Made by a program: the position numbers and the translations under genes. The notes under the pieces were generated by a model, which did no database searches, was not told where the DNA came from, and was given only the letters and a program-made list of their open reading frames with translations. From contig CP154955.1 of the NCBI GenBank assembly GCA_039621445.1, positions 38,510,426 through 38,574,425 on the forward strand: a DNA stretch of 64,000 nucleotides, in the 5' to 3' direction. The first letter of the stretch is position 1. Each line of letters opens with the position of its first letter. Positions 41,701-53,700 of this stretch are shown piece after piece. Origin of the DNA: Euglena gracilis. Taxonomy: Eukaryota; Euglenida; Euglenophyceae; Euglenales.

Positions 41701-44700
41701 TTTGAATTTTCTTGAATTTCACAGATCCTTGAGTCTCACTACTTGTTCAAGCACCTGGATGACAGAGAGCTCGCAAAGTTGGTGCAGCTGATGGAACCCA
41801 AAGCATATGCAATCGGTGACAGCTTATGCGAAGGTTTCTTGTTTTTTTTGACAAAAAGAGTGTCATTTTTTGTCCTCCAGACCAAGCAAGTGCTGACACC
41901 AGTTTATTCCATGTTGTTGTCGAGGGTGAATGCGACGTGAAGGTAAAGTCTTCCCTGCTGGTTTTTTCCTCAACCTCTGTTTCCAGGTGGATGGAAATGT
42001 GTCAAAAACCTTGGTTGCCGGAGACACTTGTGGAGAAACAGAGATGATGTACACACAACCCCGAACAGAGTTTTTCATTGCCAAGACTCGTATGCCCATG
42101 TGCCCATGAGGTGTTCACACCACCATATACGGAACCAGGGTTCAAGCCCACGTTCACGCCCGGTTCCACACCGTGACAGTGGGTTTGAACCTCGGTTCTG
42201 TTTTAGAAACCGTTTAACAAAGTCACAGATTTCCCCAATGGAGGCAATCTTTTCCCAACCAGATGCCCATTTGCCATTTTTTGGTGTTTTTGGGTTCAGT
42301 GGCACCTTGGGGTTTTACCGGCGTCCATGTGGGCACCCGTGATTGAAACTCTCTTTTTTTTTTTGTGCTTTCGTGCTTCTTGTGCTAAAATGGAATGCCT
42401 CATTTCGGGGAACCAGCAAACAAGAAATTGGAAATTTTGGCCTGGTCCAACCGTTTTCCGGTCCACAAACCCAAAAATTTTCTCTCAGCCCCTTGTTTGG
42501 GGAGGGGGGCAGGGCTTCCCATATATCTGGAATATTTTTTTGGACTGTTTGTTTGATATTCCTGATTGCACCCCTCCCCATTGTCCGGGGGTTCTGGGAG
42601 GCTGGTCGGCCGGACGGGGGGGGTGTAATGCAATACAAGGTATGTCCAAGGAAGGTGTGCTCATTCACAATTACCCAAAGTATTTTCGGTTGGTGGCCCA
42701 TTGGTCATAGTCACATTGGAATATTCAACTTTTGAACAAGGACTTTTGTTGGGAGTTTTGATTTTTTCCTCACAAAGCCGAATTTTGCAAGGATTACCCG
42801 TTGCCGTTTCCGATTATTTCCCCCAGTTGAATATCTGCCTCCCCACTTTTGGCCCGAAAACAGGAAAGTTGGATTTGGGTGATTTTTTCCCCCATTTTGG
42901 GGGGGGGGGGCGATTTTCCGGTTGACGTGTGTATGACGGTGCACAAACCCAGTGCGCTACGAAGCAGGAAAGAAGTTGCTCACCTCACCACCGAAGTGTG
43001 GTCAGTTCATCACCTTTTTGTCGAAGTTTTTTGGGGGGTGGGAGGAGGGAAAAAGGGAACACACCCACTGAGTCATATTTTTGGAAAAGTGGTTTTTTTT
43101 GCGTAAATGCCCTGACTGTTGTTCATGACCTGCCGATTTTGGCTAGACCTGGTCGATTATCCCCCCCCCCCCCGGTTTTCGGCTCTATGGGGGGTGTATT
43201 CAAAAAGGTATGGCGGTCAGGATATCCGTGGAGCAATTGCGCCGGCATCAGCAAAAAGCTCTGAAAGAAAAAGCTGAAAATGGTCAAAATCATCTGACGG
43301 CATCACAAGAATGACATTGGGAATTGGGAATTTCTTGTGGCAAACTGCGGCCAAATTAGGATCCTCGCACCAAAGGAGGAATCATTTAGCACGAATTGGG
43401 ATTCCTTACTCAATTAGTGATCAAATTTCACTGATTCTGAATCGGCCACCAAAATTTCAGATTTCAAGAATGGGATGAACACGGGGAGGACAGCACCTTG
43501 ATTGACGGGCAATATGGGGTTTTGAGGCTTCATGCCTTCTTCTCAGCACGGTGCCATCAGGGGGGGAGATTTGCAAGTTTCATAATTTGCATATTTGCAT
43601 TTGCATTTGCAATTTTTTGAATAATTTGCATTTCATTTTTTTCATAACGGAAAATTTGTGAATTTTTTGCATTTTTTTGCATATTTTGCATTTCAATTTT
43701 TTTCGGGCAATTGCACAGGCAAATGATCCACCTGCCAGACAACTGGAAGTTGCAAACCACATTTTTTTTGACCAATGTCACATTCACAGTTGTGCAAGTG
43801 GATGCAACCGTGTTAACTAACCAACCATGTCATTTTGGAAGTTTGCACCACATTTTCTTTTGGTGTGGCATTTTTAGAATGGGTGAGAAGTTTTTAAGTC
43901 CTCTTCTGCAGAAAAGTGCAGCCCCTGGGAGCTCCTGAAGGATTTTACATACAATTTAAGTCCTCTTCTGCAGAAAAGTGCAGCCCCTGGGAGCTCCTGA
44001 AGGATTTTACATACAATTTGCATTTTTGCAGCGCTTTTTTCTTTTTTTGCTTTTTTTTGCTTTTTTTTGCATTGTGTATTTTGAGGTGCCTTGTTGCATA
44101 TCCCCCCCAGTGCCATTGACGTCTCCTGAGGTTTTGATCTTTCCCATTTTCTTTTCTTCACAGCTGTGCGGACTTTTTGCATTGATCGGAAAACATACCA
44201 AAGAACTCTCCACAGCACTTTTGCTGGGAACAGTGATTCCTTCAATTGAAATCCAATTATTACTTTGTGAAGGAAACACTGCGACTGAAGCGGGCTTTGT
44301 ATTGTGAATTCTTGAGGAATGTAAAATTCCTTGAAGGAATGTCACAGCGGGAAATTGTTCAGGTGTGCAGAATGGGGTTAGAATTGGTTGCCCAGGATGT
44401 GTGACAGCTTGAATTCCACTTTGAACTCATTTTTGAGGTCTGGACCATTCCATCCTGTCCCACCCCACCCCCGGGGGTGTGACTGACTGGGTTTTTCAGA
44501 GTGACTGACTGGTTTTGTGGGGGGGGGGGGGGTTGGGTTGGCCCAAAAATGAAAAGTGGTTGGCCTGGCGCCGGAATTTTTTTGGAAATTTTGGAGATTT
44601 TTGGCAAATGTTCATGGCCTCCTGAAGTGTGGCCGATCCCCACCAGGGGGGGGGGGGGGTAAAGTAACTGACTGGTTTTTTGGGAAAAGTGACTGATAGT

Positions 44701-47700
44701 TTTTTTTCAGATTGGAAAGTGACCCCCCTCCCCCCCCCCGGGGTCGCTAAGCAATGGACGCTGTTTTAGCAAGCAGCAGGGGGGGGAAATGCGTTTCGCA
44801 TTTTTTTCGCATTTTTGCGCATTTTTTGTGCATTTTTGTCAATTTTTCAAAAGTGCGCATTTTTGCGCTTTTTTTTTTGCGCATTTTTTGCAATCCCCCC
44901 CCCATTTTTGCACATTGTCCATTTTTTACGCATTTTTTGCGCATTTTTTGCCCATTTTTGCACATGTTCAATTTTTGCGCCTTTTTTGCGCATTTTTTTG
45001 CCCATTTTTGCACATTTTCAATTTTTGCGGCTTTTTTGCGCATTTTTTTTGCCCGATTTTGCACATTTTCAATTTTGCGCCTTTTTTGCGCCTTTTTTGC
45101 CCAATTTTGCACATTTTGCCATTTTTGCACATTTTCCACCCAAATCACATGCTCACCGAATTTTGCCCACGTTCAACTGACCCATTTCTGTAACCAACGA
45201 ACCCATTTTCGCATTTTTTTGGCCAAAATGCCTTCATTTCAGCTCTTTTTGGTGATTTTGGTTTAATTTTGGGTTTACTGTTGGAAATTTGTCTAAGTCC
45301 TTTTTTCCCTTAGGAATGTCACAAACTCAGCGCATTTTTTGCGCATTTTTTTGCGCATTTTTGCGCATTTTTTCCGAGGGCCGTCCAGCGCATTTCCCCC
45401 CCCCCTGCAAGCAGGGTTGACATTTTTTTGGTTTTTTTAAAAAAAAACACAAAAAAACATGTTTTTTTTGAAAAAGCAAAAATTGACCTTTTTCCTTGCA
45501 AAATCGCCATTTTTGAGGAAAATTTTTCGGGGGTGGTTCGGGTCACGGGGGGGGGGGGGGTCACGAGGGAACACCACATTTTCGGTGGCCAAATTAGGAA
45601 TCACCGAAAACGAATTTTTTGGGGGAAAATCCTTTTTAGGCTCCAAATTAGGAATACCCCAACTTAGTATTTTGACCCCAAATTAGGCATCACCATTCCA
45701 AATTTTGCAAAATTTATGCCTCAAAATTATGAATCTATCTGAATATTTTGTCAAATTAGGCATCACTGGCCAAGTTATTTTTCAGAAAAAAAATTGGCCG
45801 AAAAGGGTCTTAGGTCGGGTCGGGGGGGGGGGTCACGGGGGGAATGCCCCTCTAAAGTTTTTTTTTATGTGTGAAAGTACTTCCAAATCTGTGTTTTCTG
45901 GTGCAAAAATCATGCTTTCAACCCCAAAAAAAGACAAAAAATGAATGCTGCAGAGATAAAAAATGAACTTTTTTCCCAAAAACATTGCAAAAAAATTTTC
46001 CCCCAAACCCTCCATGACGTTTTTTTTTTTAAGAAAAACATATTTTTTTTAAAAAAACATGTTTTTTTTGTTTCAAGCCGTCAACCTTTTTAGCAAGGGG
46101 TTTTATTTTTCCGAAGTTTCTGAGAGGGGTCTTGTTTTTGGGGGTTTGTTTTTCTTGGGATTCTTGTTGGGAAAACCAGCAGGGGGATCTTATTTTGGGT
46201 GCTTGTTTGGGGTGAGCATGGTTTTCTGTTCTGCTGTTCTCGGAAATCTTGGCAGCCACTGAATTCGGCCCAAGTTCCAAAAACTCTGGCCCCTTACCCA
46301 AAATATTGGCCCAAATCCCCCCCAAAAAATATTGCAATTTGATACCCAAAATGTTTGAGCAGTTTTGGCACTGCTTTCTTCGGCTGAAAGAAAGTCACTG
46401 GGAGTGCCAGCCAACACGATTTGGATATATTCTGGAGACATATGGTAAATATCCCAAGAAATATTGGAGGCTTCCTAAAATATAAGAATTAGATCTTGTA
46501 CCCTGTCAGATTAGGAGCCAGAATGTTGCAAAAATCAGACCAACTGACCCAAGAATTCCCATTATTCGGCCCCAATACCCTCACGTTATTATTTTTTGGA
46601 AAAAGTTTTTTGTGTGAGGGTGTTTTCTGACGCAGGACCAAAAGAGAAATTGTCTTTAAAAATGCCAATATTGAATGGAAAATGGCATAGGCAGAGAGAG
46701 ATCTGTTTTTTGGGGGGGCAAACTTTTCCGATCAATCCGGAGGGGCGGTCGTATTTGGGTGAACAGATTCAGGGAAGGGGTTGTAACCTGACAACGAACT
46801 TCAGGGAGGACATTTGGCTACCCCCCTCCAGTCTGCTTTTTGGGTCGGTTGCTGATAATCCCTGGGGCGAATAGCTGGTGGCTTTTCTGTAGCGAGTTCA
46901 TATTTCCACGCACCCCCCCCCCAAGATATTCACCCCCCCCCCACTGGTTGCTCACCTTCTGGCCTGTTGGGCCCAATCTGACCCAAAGTTGACCCCTCGT
47001 CTGGTGGCCCAACCCCCCAAAATAATTTCTGGGTTCGGGGGATGTTTCCCCCGCAGAAATGTCTTTTTTGTTTGATGATAACCACATTTTTGGCGAGGAA
47101 GTCACGGAACAGGAAGTTTTGGTTTTTGTTTTTTTGATGATTCATTTGGAGAGCCCAAAAATGGGAAATCCCCCCCCCCAAGTTCACCCCCTTTACCGTT
47201 GGGCCCAATTTGACCCGGGTCAATATTTGGGGGGGGAGTTGCTTGCACCATGCTTCCGAATGTTCGTGCGCAGAATACGTACAAACACAGAATGCCCGTT
47301 TTTGGTAATTATTGGGATTTTTCGGAACAAACCAATAAAAAAACTAGCAACTCCATTTCCACCTCGGCGCGCTGTGCCGGAGGAGTTTTTCCAGTTTGGA
47401 GGGAACCTGCCCCCGGGAGAGGGGTCTAACAAGTGGCTTTTTTGGGGGGGGGAGGGCTCTTTGGTGGACATCCTCCCCCCCCCCCCGGCCCCAAAGCAAA
47501 AAGCCGACCCAGGCAATTTTCCATGACTCAGCTGGACATACCTCCCCCCCCCCCTTGTCCAACGACCGGGCTTGTCTAACGACCACCCCCCCGGTCAGAG
47601 ACGATCTTTTTGTATACGATGTTGGTTCGGCCAAAATTGCTAAAAGTTGGCTAAAAACAGTCAAAAATAGCCCAAAATGGCCTAAAATGGCCAAAGGATG

Positions 47701-50700
47701 GCCAAAAGTGCCCAAAAAATTGCCAAAAATAGCAAAAATAAGGCAAAAATGGCCAAAAGTAGCCAAAAAAAAGCCTAAAGTGGCCAAAAATGGGCAACGT
47801 GGGCCAAAGTGTGGCCAACAGTTGTCAAAAGTGGAAACCATGGCGAAAAGCGGTCAAAAATGCCTCAAAATTCCCAAAAGTGCCCCAAAAATGTCCAAAA
47901 ATGGCCAAAAGTGGCCAACCGTAGTCAAGAAATAGCATAAATGGCCAAAAACAGCCCAAAAATGGCCATATACCCCTATCTATGGTAAATTTTCCTTCAA
48001 CTTGGGCCCCCCCCCCTTTTCTAACGACCACCCCCCCTGGTCGGAGACGAAATTTGGCTATTTTAGCGACCGCCCCCCCGGTCGGAGACGAACATTAGTG
48101 GTCGTTGGACAAGGGGGGGGGGAGGTAGCCATGCCGAAATGGGACCCTGGAAATTCATCACCCCCATTCAAATGGACCTCAATAATAACCGCTTCACATT
48201 CAAAAGTCATTGCAAGTTACCCCTTTTGCACCACTGTGTTCAGCCTGGTGAAAAAACAGAATTTTTCGAACATATTTTGGGGCTTTCCTCCCTTCAGCTG
48301 GATATATTCAATGGGTTGGGGAGATTCTTCAATTGGTTTCATCACATTTTGCCAAGCCTTCAAAAAACATCACGTAACCAAATCAAATCGGCAGTGGACC
48401 AGCTTTTTACCCTGTTATTTGGTGAAGTGCTGTTTTAACCCATCTAACCAGGCATTCATTCAGTGTGTTTTTACCCATTTTTTTGCGTATCATGTGCATC
48501 ACTGCAAACAAAAAGTATCTTTTTTGTCACATATGTGTGTCACCAAAAATGGGAAAAACCCAGTGGTTGTTTTGCTTTTTTTTTTTGCCTTTTTTCCAGT
48601 CAAAATTTTTTGCTTTCAACTCAAAAAATTTTCCTTGAGCCTAAGTTTTTTGCCAAAATTTTGGATTTTTTTAAATCATTTCCCAATAATTTGCATATTT
48701 TTTAGAATCAGCATGCCCCTAAAATTTCAAAAGGCATGTTTTTCACAATCCCCCGAAATGGTAGTTCCGGTGGTTTTTCAGGGATAATTTTCACCCTCCC
48801 CAGCGATTCGTGCCATCAGGCCCACCATCAATTCGCGACATTGAACCAGGGGTCTTTTTTGTTTTGGACCCCCCCCCGGGGGCCCGGGGGGGGGGGGCTG
48901 GGGGCTGGTGGGTATATCTTTTTCGGCGCCGAAGGTGCCGAAAATTTTGAAAAAGGTTCTATTTTTAGCATTTTTGGTCATTTTCGGGCAAAAGTGAGTG
49001 GGTGGGTGGGTGGATGCCGACCCCCTCCCCCCCCCTCCCCCCCCAGTCTTAAAAAAACCCCTGCATTGAACACACAAGTTTGAGCATCATGGCGAAAAAA
49101 TTTTCTCAGTATTGCATTGTTTCTTTTTCTCATCACATTTGCATAGGGGATGAACACAATGAAATTTCAACGATTTTCGGATTTTTGCAGTCTAGAAAAC
49201 CACAATTTTACGCATGCATGGCGCAAAGTGCTGAAGGTCAATTTTTAGTGTTTTTTGGGGAACCTGCAAAAATGATTTTTTTCTGGGTCGGGTTGGTCAA
49301 AAAAAATCCACCAGTAAGACCCCCCTCCCCCCGGAAGTTTCCAGTAACACCAATAAATAAGGGGCTTAATTTGGGGTAGGGGATTGAAAAATCTTTTGAA
49401 GGTTTGCGCCATGTGCAAATATGAAAATTAGAAGTTCACATGGTTTTGGCCTCAAAAAACCTCAAAAAAGTTGGAGTTTTTATCATTTTTTGAAAATCCA
49501 CCCATTCAAAACCCATCCAGAATGAACCATCAAAAAGATTTCCGGCGTGCCCTTCAGCTGAAAATGATGAGGCGGGCCGGGCAAGGTGACTCGATCTACC
49601 CCACTGAATATTTATGTATGTACCACAAAGAAATTTGGTGTCGCGTGTGCATCAGCACAAGAAATTTAATATATGGTGTGTATTACCACAAAAAATTGTG
49701 TCGCACAATTCTGTCGCACATTTTATTCACCAATTTTTGGTTTTTGGTTCGCCAAATTGTGGTTCACCAATTTATTATTATTTTTTTTTAACAGCAACGT
49801 TGTGGTTCCCACCAAGGGAATGTCTGATCCAGGGTTGCTGCTCTTTTTTGAAATAAAAAAAACATGTTTTCTTTGAAGAAAAGAAGCACTAAAAACATAT
49901 TTTCTTTTGAAAGTGCGGGGGGTGGACTCTGCAATCATTCCCACAGTTGGCTGATTGTCTGGAGGCGCGGAAGTTCAAGGCAGGGGAGCACGTTCTCTAC
50001 AATGAGGCACCACCTGAAGCTATGTATATCATCATGGAGGGTACTGTCAAAGTGGTTGGCCGTGATGACAAGAATAAAAAAATTGATGTACGTTTCTCCC
50101 TCTCTCTGTCTCTGTGTGTGTGTGCATGAAGTTGATGTTTTGTTGTTGTTTTTATGAACCCCGAAATTTCAGCAAGAATCCAAACACTTATTGAAAATTT
50201 TGCTTATTTTTTTGTTGGTTTTTTTTGCTTTCAGAAGTAACACTGTTGGATGCTACTTTTTGCGTGGAATCCAGCTTGGCCACTGCTCTTGGCCAGAAAC
50301 TTTCCCTGATAAATGGGCTGTGTTTCCGGTGCCATCGGGCTTTTGGCATGTGCCCAACCCTCCCCACTTCCTTTGGGGTGTGGATCTTGATTCACTACCC
50401 ACAGGATGCTGAATTTTTGGAAATCAAAGCAAAAGGTGTGCAGACAGGTAAATTTTTTTCAAAAAATTCCCCCTCCCCAAACGTTGCGCTGAAAAATGAA
50501 AACAGGGGGAATATGCAAGTTACATAATTTGCATCTTTTTTGCACAATCCAAAACCTTGAAAATTTGCACGTTTTTTGGACTTAATTCACATTAGCAGAA
50601 GTTGCATAATTCAATATTGGTGGATGCAATTCGGTGAATCACCATATCACTTTTGCAATTTGCACCCATGTTTTCTTTTGGCGTTGCATTTTTGAAGCAG

Positions 50701-53700
50701 GAGAGAATTTTCTGTCCTCTTTAGTCTCTTTAGTAGAAAAGTGCACAGCCCCGCAGAGCTTCCAAAGGAGTTACATGCAATTTTTTTTTCATTTTTTTGG
50801 TTTTTTTTGAACTTTTCTTGCATTGCATTTTTTAGGTGCCTTGTTGGATATTTCCCCCTGATGAAAAATCTTCGCCCCCCCTCACATTTTTGCATTTTTT
50901 TTCGAAGAAATTGGTTTAATTCTGGTTCTGGTTCTGCCTCGCTGGAACCACACCCGCTCCACCTCCCCCCCCCCAAATCAAGCCTTTTTGATGGGTTTGC
51001 TATTTTTTTAAAAAACCATTTTGTTTTCCCACTGCCCAAAACAATGGCCATGATTCCCTTATTATTGTGATCTTTTTTAAACGTTTGCATTGCATTTTAT
51101 TTGGTGAGAATTTTGCACTTTTGTTGCACACCATCGTGCGCAATCTGTCTGTTGGAACATCTCCCATTTCCTAGAACAGTTTATGCAGGGTTTGTTGTCT
51201 CTTTGCAGGTCTGTGAATTCGGGCGTGGCGCCATCGTTGGGGAAATGGAGTTCCTTCATGAACACAACAACGTTGCAGATGTGGTTGCCAAATCTGATGA
51301 GGTAATCCCCATCCACCTACAGATGTGTCCATCTCATGAAAATTGTTAAACCTGGTTTACAGGGTTGGGATGATCTTTTTTTTTCAAAAAAACAATATGA
51401 CCAGGACAACCAGGCTATTTTTTTAAGGCAGAGATTTGGTGAAAGTTTTTAGTATCCAAAATTGCAGTGCTTAACGCATTCACAGCTTTTCACACTACTT
51501 TTTTTTTGCCAAGATACACTTTCCCCTTCCGGCAGAAGTGTGCAGAGTCTGAGAAGGTCCACATATAAATCTGCATTTTTTGTTTTTTTTTGAATTGCAT
51601 GTTTTGAGGTTCTCAAACACGTTTTTTTTTGTGGGTTTTTTTTTGGTCAATTTTGGCAAAATTTGCGGGTTTTTTTGCATTTTTGTGGGTTTTTTGTGGG
51701 TTTTTTGCAGCTTTTTTTTGACTTTTTTTGCAGGGAATTTTTTCTGACTATAAACAATTCCTCATTTTGGCGCCATTTTCCCCGAGACGGGGGGTAAGGG
51801 GGCAAGGGAGGACAAGGTGCGTTGTCATGGTGAAGGAGACCCCCCTTAACCAAAGTGGAGTATGTGCCTGGTGGGCACTTGGTGGCCGGTGCAGTGAACA
51901 AGGTAAATCCCTCCTGGCTATCCCCCCCCCAAAATAAAACCAAAATTTTTTGAAATTCTTATTTCAAATATCCTTCAAATATCCAATAAATGGGATATGC
52001 GCAACAATTTGCAGTGGCGGGGGAGGGGGCTCTGCCCCCGAACCCCCCCCCCCCAGAATCCGAAACAAAAGAATCTTCTATCTGCAAATTTCAGGTACCA
52101 GGTTTTGAATAGTGCTGAGCTCTTAATGGGAGCTGCACATAATGGACGTAGGAAAAGACTAGGACTGCGAATTTCGCAGATTTATATTATTTTTTAGATT
52201 TATTTCGACTTTTTTGAACCGTTTTTGACCCGAACTCCAGCGGTCGGTGCGGTGACGAGTTCAATGGGGCGCTGGCGGGTCGAAAAATGCTCGTTTGCGG
52301 CTCAAAAACAGGTTTTCCGGGTCCGGGAGGCCAAAAAAAACATGGTTTCGGGCAAAAAAATTTCCGATTTTTTTCGACTTTTTGACCCGAAAATGGCTGA
52401 AAACAATTAAGTCAAAGCAAGCCAAAAACTGTACAAAATGGCCAAAAATGGCCGAAAAATGGCCGTAACTTGGGCTAGACAGGGAGTCGCGGGGAAATCA
52501 AAATATGGCTGGATAGGGCATTCCAAGGTCTTCAATTTAGTTCTCCGGACATTTCTTTGATTCCCCACCATTTTTGAGAAAGTTTTTTTAAAAAAGTGAT
52601 TTTTTTTTACCCAAAACAGGGCCGAAAACGGCTAAGTCGCAAGCCTGCCGCGCTGTTTTGGGCCGTAAATCAGTCATATTTCGTGCTAGGCGGGGGTTGC
52701 AGGGAAATCAAAATACTGTTAGATAGGGCTTTGCAAGGGCTTCAATTTTGGTCCTTGGACATTTTCTTTGATTTTGCTTCATTTTCGACATATTTTGGAA
52801 ACATCCATTTTTTGACCCCGAAAACAGCCCAATTTTGGCCCCTGAAACAGGCCAAAATTGGCCGAAAAAAATGGCCGTAACTCGGGCTACATGAAGAATT
52901 GGGGGAAAAGTAAAGCATGGTTGGATAGGGCATTCCAAGGGCTTCATTTTTGCTCTCCGGACATTTCCTTTGATTTTGCTTCATTGTAGAGATATTTTGA
53001 AAAAATCGATTTTTTTAACCGAAAACTGAGCCAAAAAAAACTCCCCAAAATGGCCGTTTTGTGCCGCAAAAGCGCGTCGGAGCACGGGGCCAGGCGTGTC
53101 GACGACCAAAACGGCAAACGGGGGGCGATAGAGGGCCTCCGGGGGTACATTTCGTCGATCGACATTTCTGGAAATAATGTACGTTTTCTGAAGGTATTTT
53201 CGAAAATCGATTTTTTGACCGATTTTTTGACCCCGGCGAAATGGCAGAGTCAGAAGGGGGGGCAGGCCAATCCTACCCAGTTTGGACCCCTTCGGGGGTG
53301 AATAACTCGGGCCTGGCGGGGAGTTGGGGGTCAAACGGAGGTGATTCTGAAATTAGAAACCCAGTCGCTCGCGACTGAAAAAAAATACGGGAACCGGGCC
53401 AGGATCATGGTGATAATCTGCGGTTTTCACGTATCCCGAGGGGGGGGAGGGGGGGTCAGCCCCCCCGCTTTCCCCGGTGGTAAGCTTCGCTCTTACCCAG
53501 AAAGGGATAAGAGCTCAGCGACCCTCCCTTACCCCCCCCCTTGCCACTCCCCACTTCGTACCACATGTGAATGTTTGGCGGACCATGTGCCATTTTGCTT
53601 TGAATCCCTCCAGAGGTTGTGGCTGGGACCCCACCTCCAGTGTGACCCCAACAAATCTCGACAAACCCCGACAAATCCCCGACAAATCCCGACAGAACTC

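Larger units (their letters stand above)
44363..49946 (+). other. PKA-R intron 6
   Basis: About 5.6 kb. It contains the second GCGCATTTTT element (44770-45215), CAAATTAGGAATCACC repeats (45587-45760), the TA-flanked element 47541-48125, and the hAT-type MITE 48847-49063. Long open frames near 48002-48787 and 47396-47935 are repeat or low-complexity readings and are not supported. Confidence 0.6.

Noticed and set aside
47396-47935. 179-codon open frame
   Set aside because: Most of it translates AAAATGGCC tandem units into Lys/Pro/Trp repeats, inside a TA-flanked element.
48002-48787. 261-codon open frame in PKA-R intron 6
   Set aside because: It starts within a transposon end and runs through T-rich intron DNA giving Phe/Ser/His-rich peptide. 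No domain and no splice context.
50405-50435. Possible short PKA-R exon coding DAEFLEIKAK
   Set aside because: It would shift the frame before the clear CNB-B cassette exon. Joining exon 7 directly to 51209 keeps phase and gives the usual CNB spacing.
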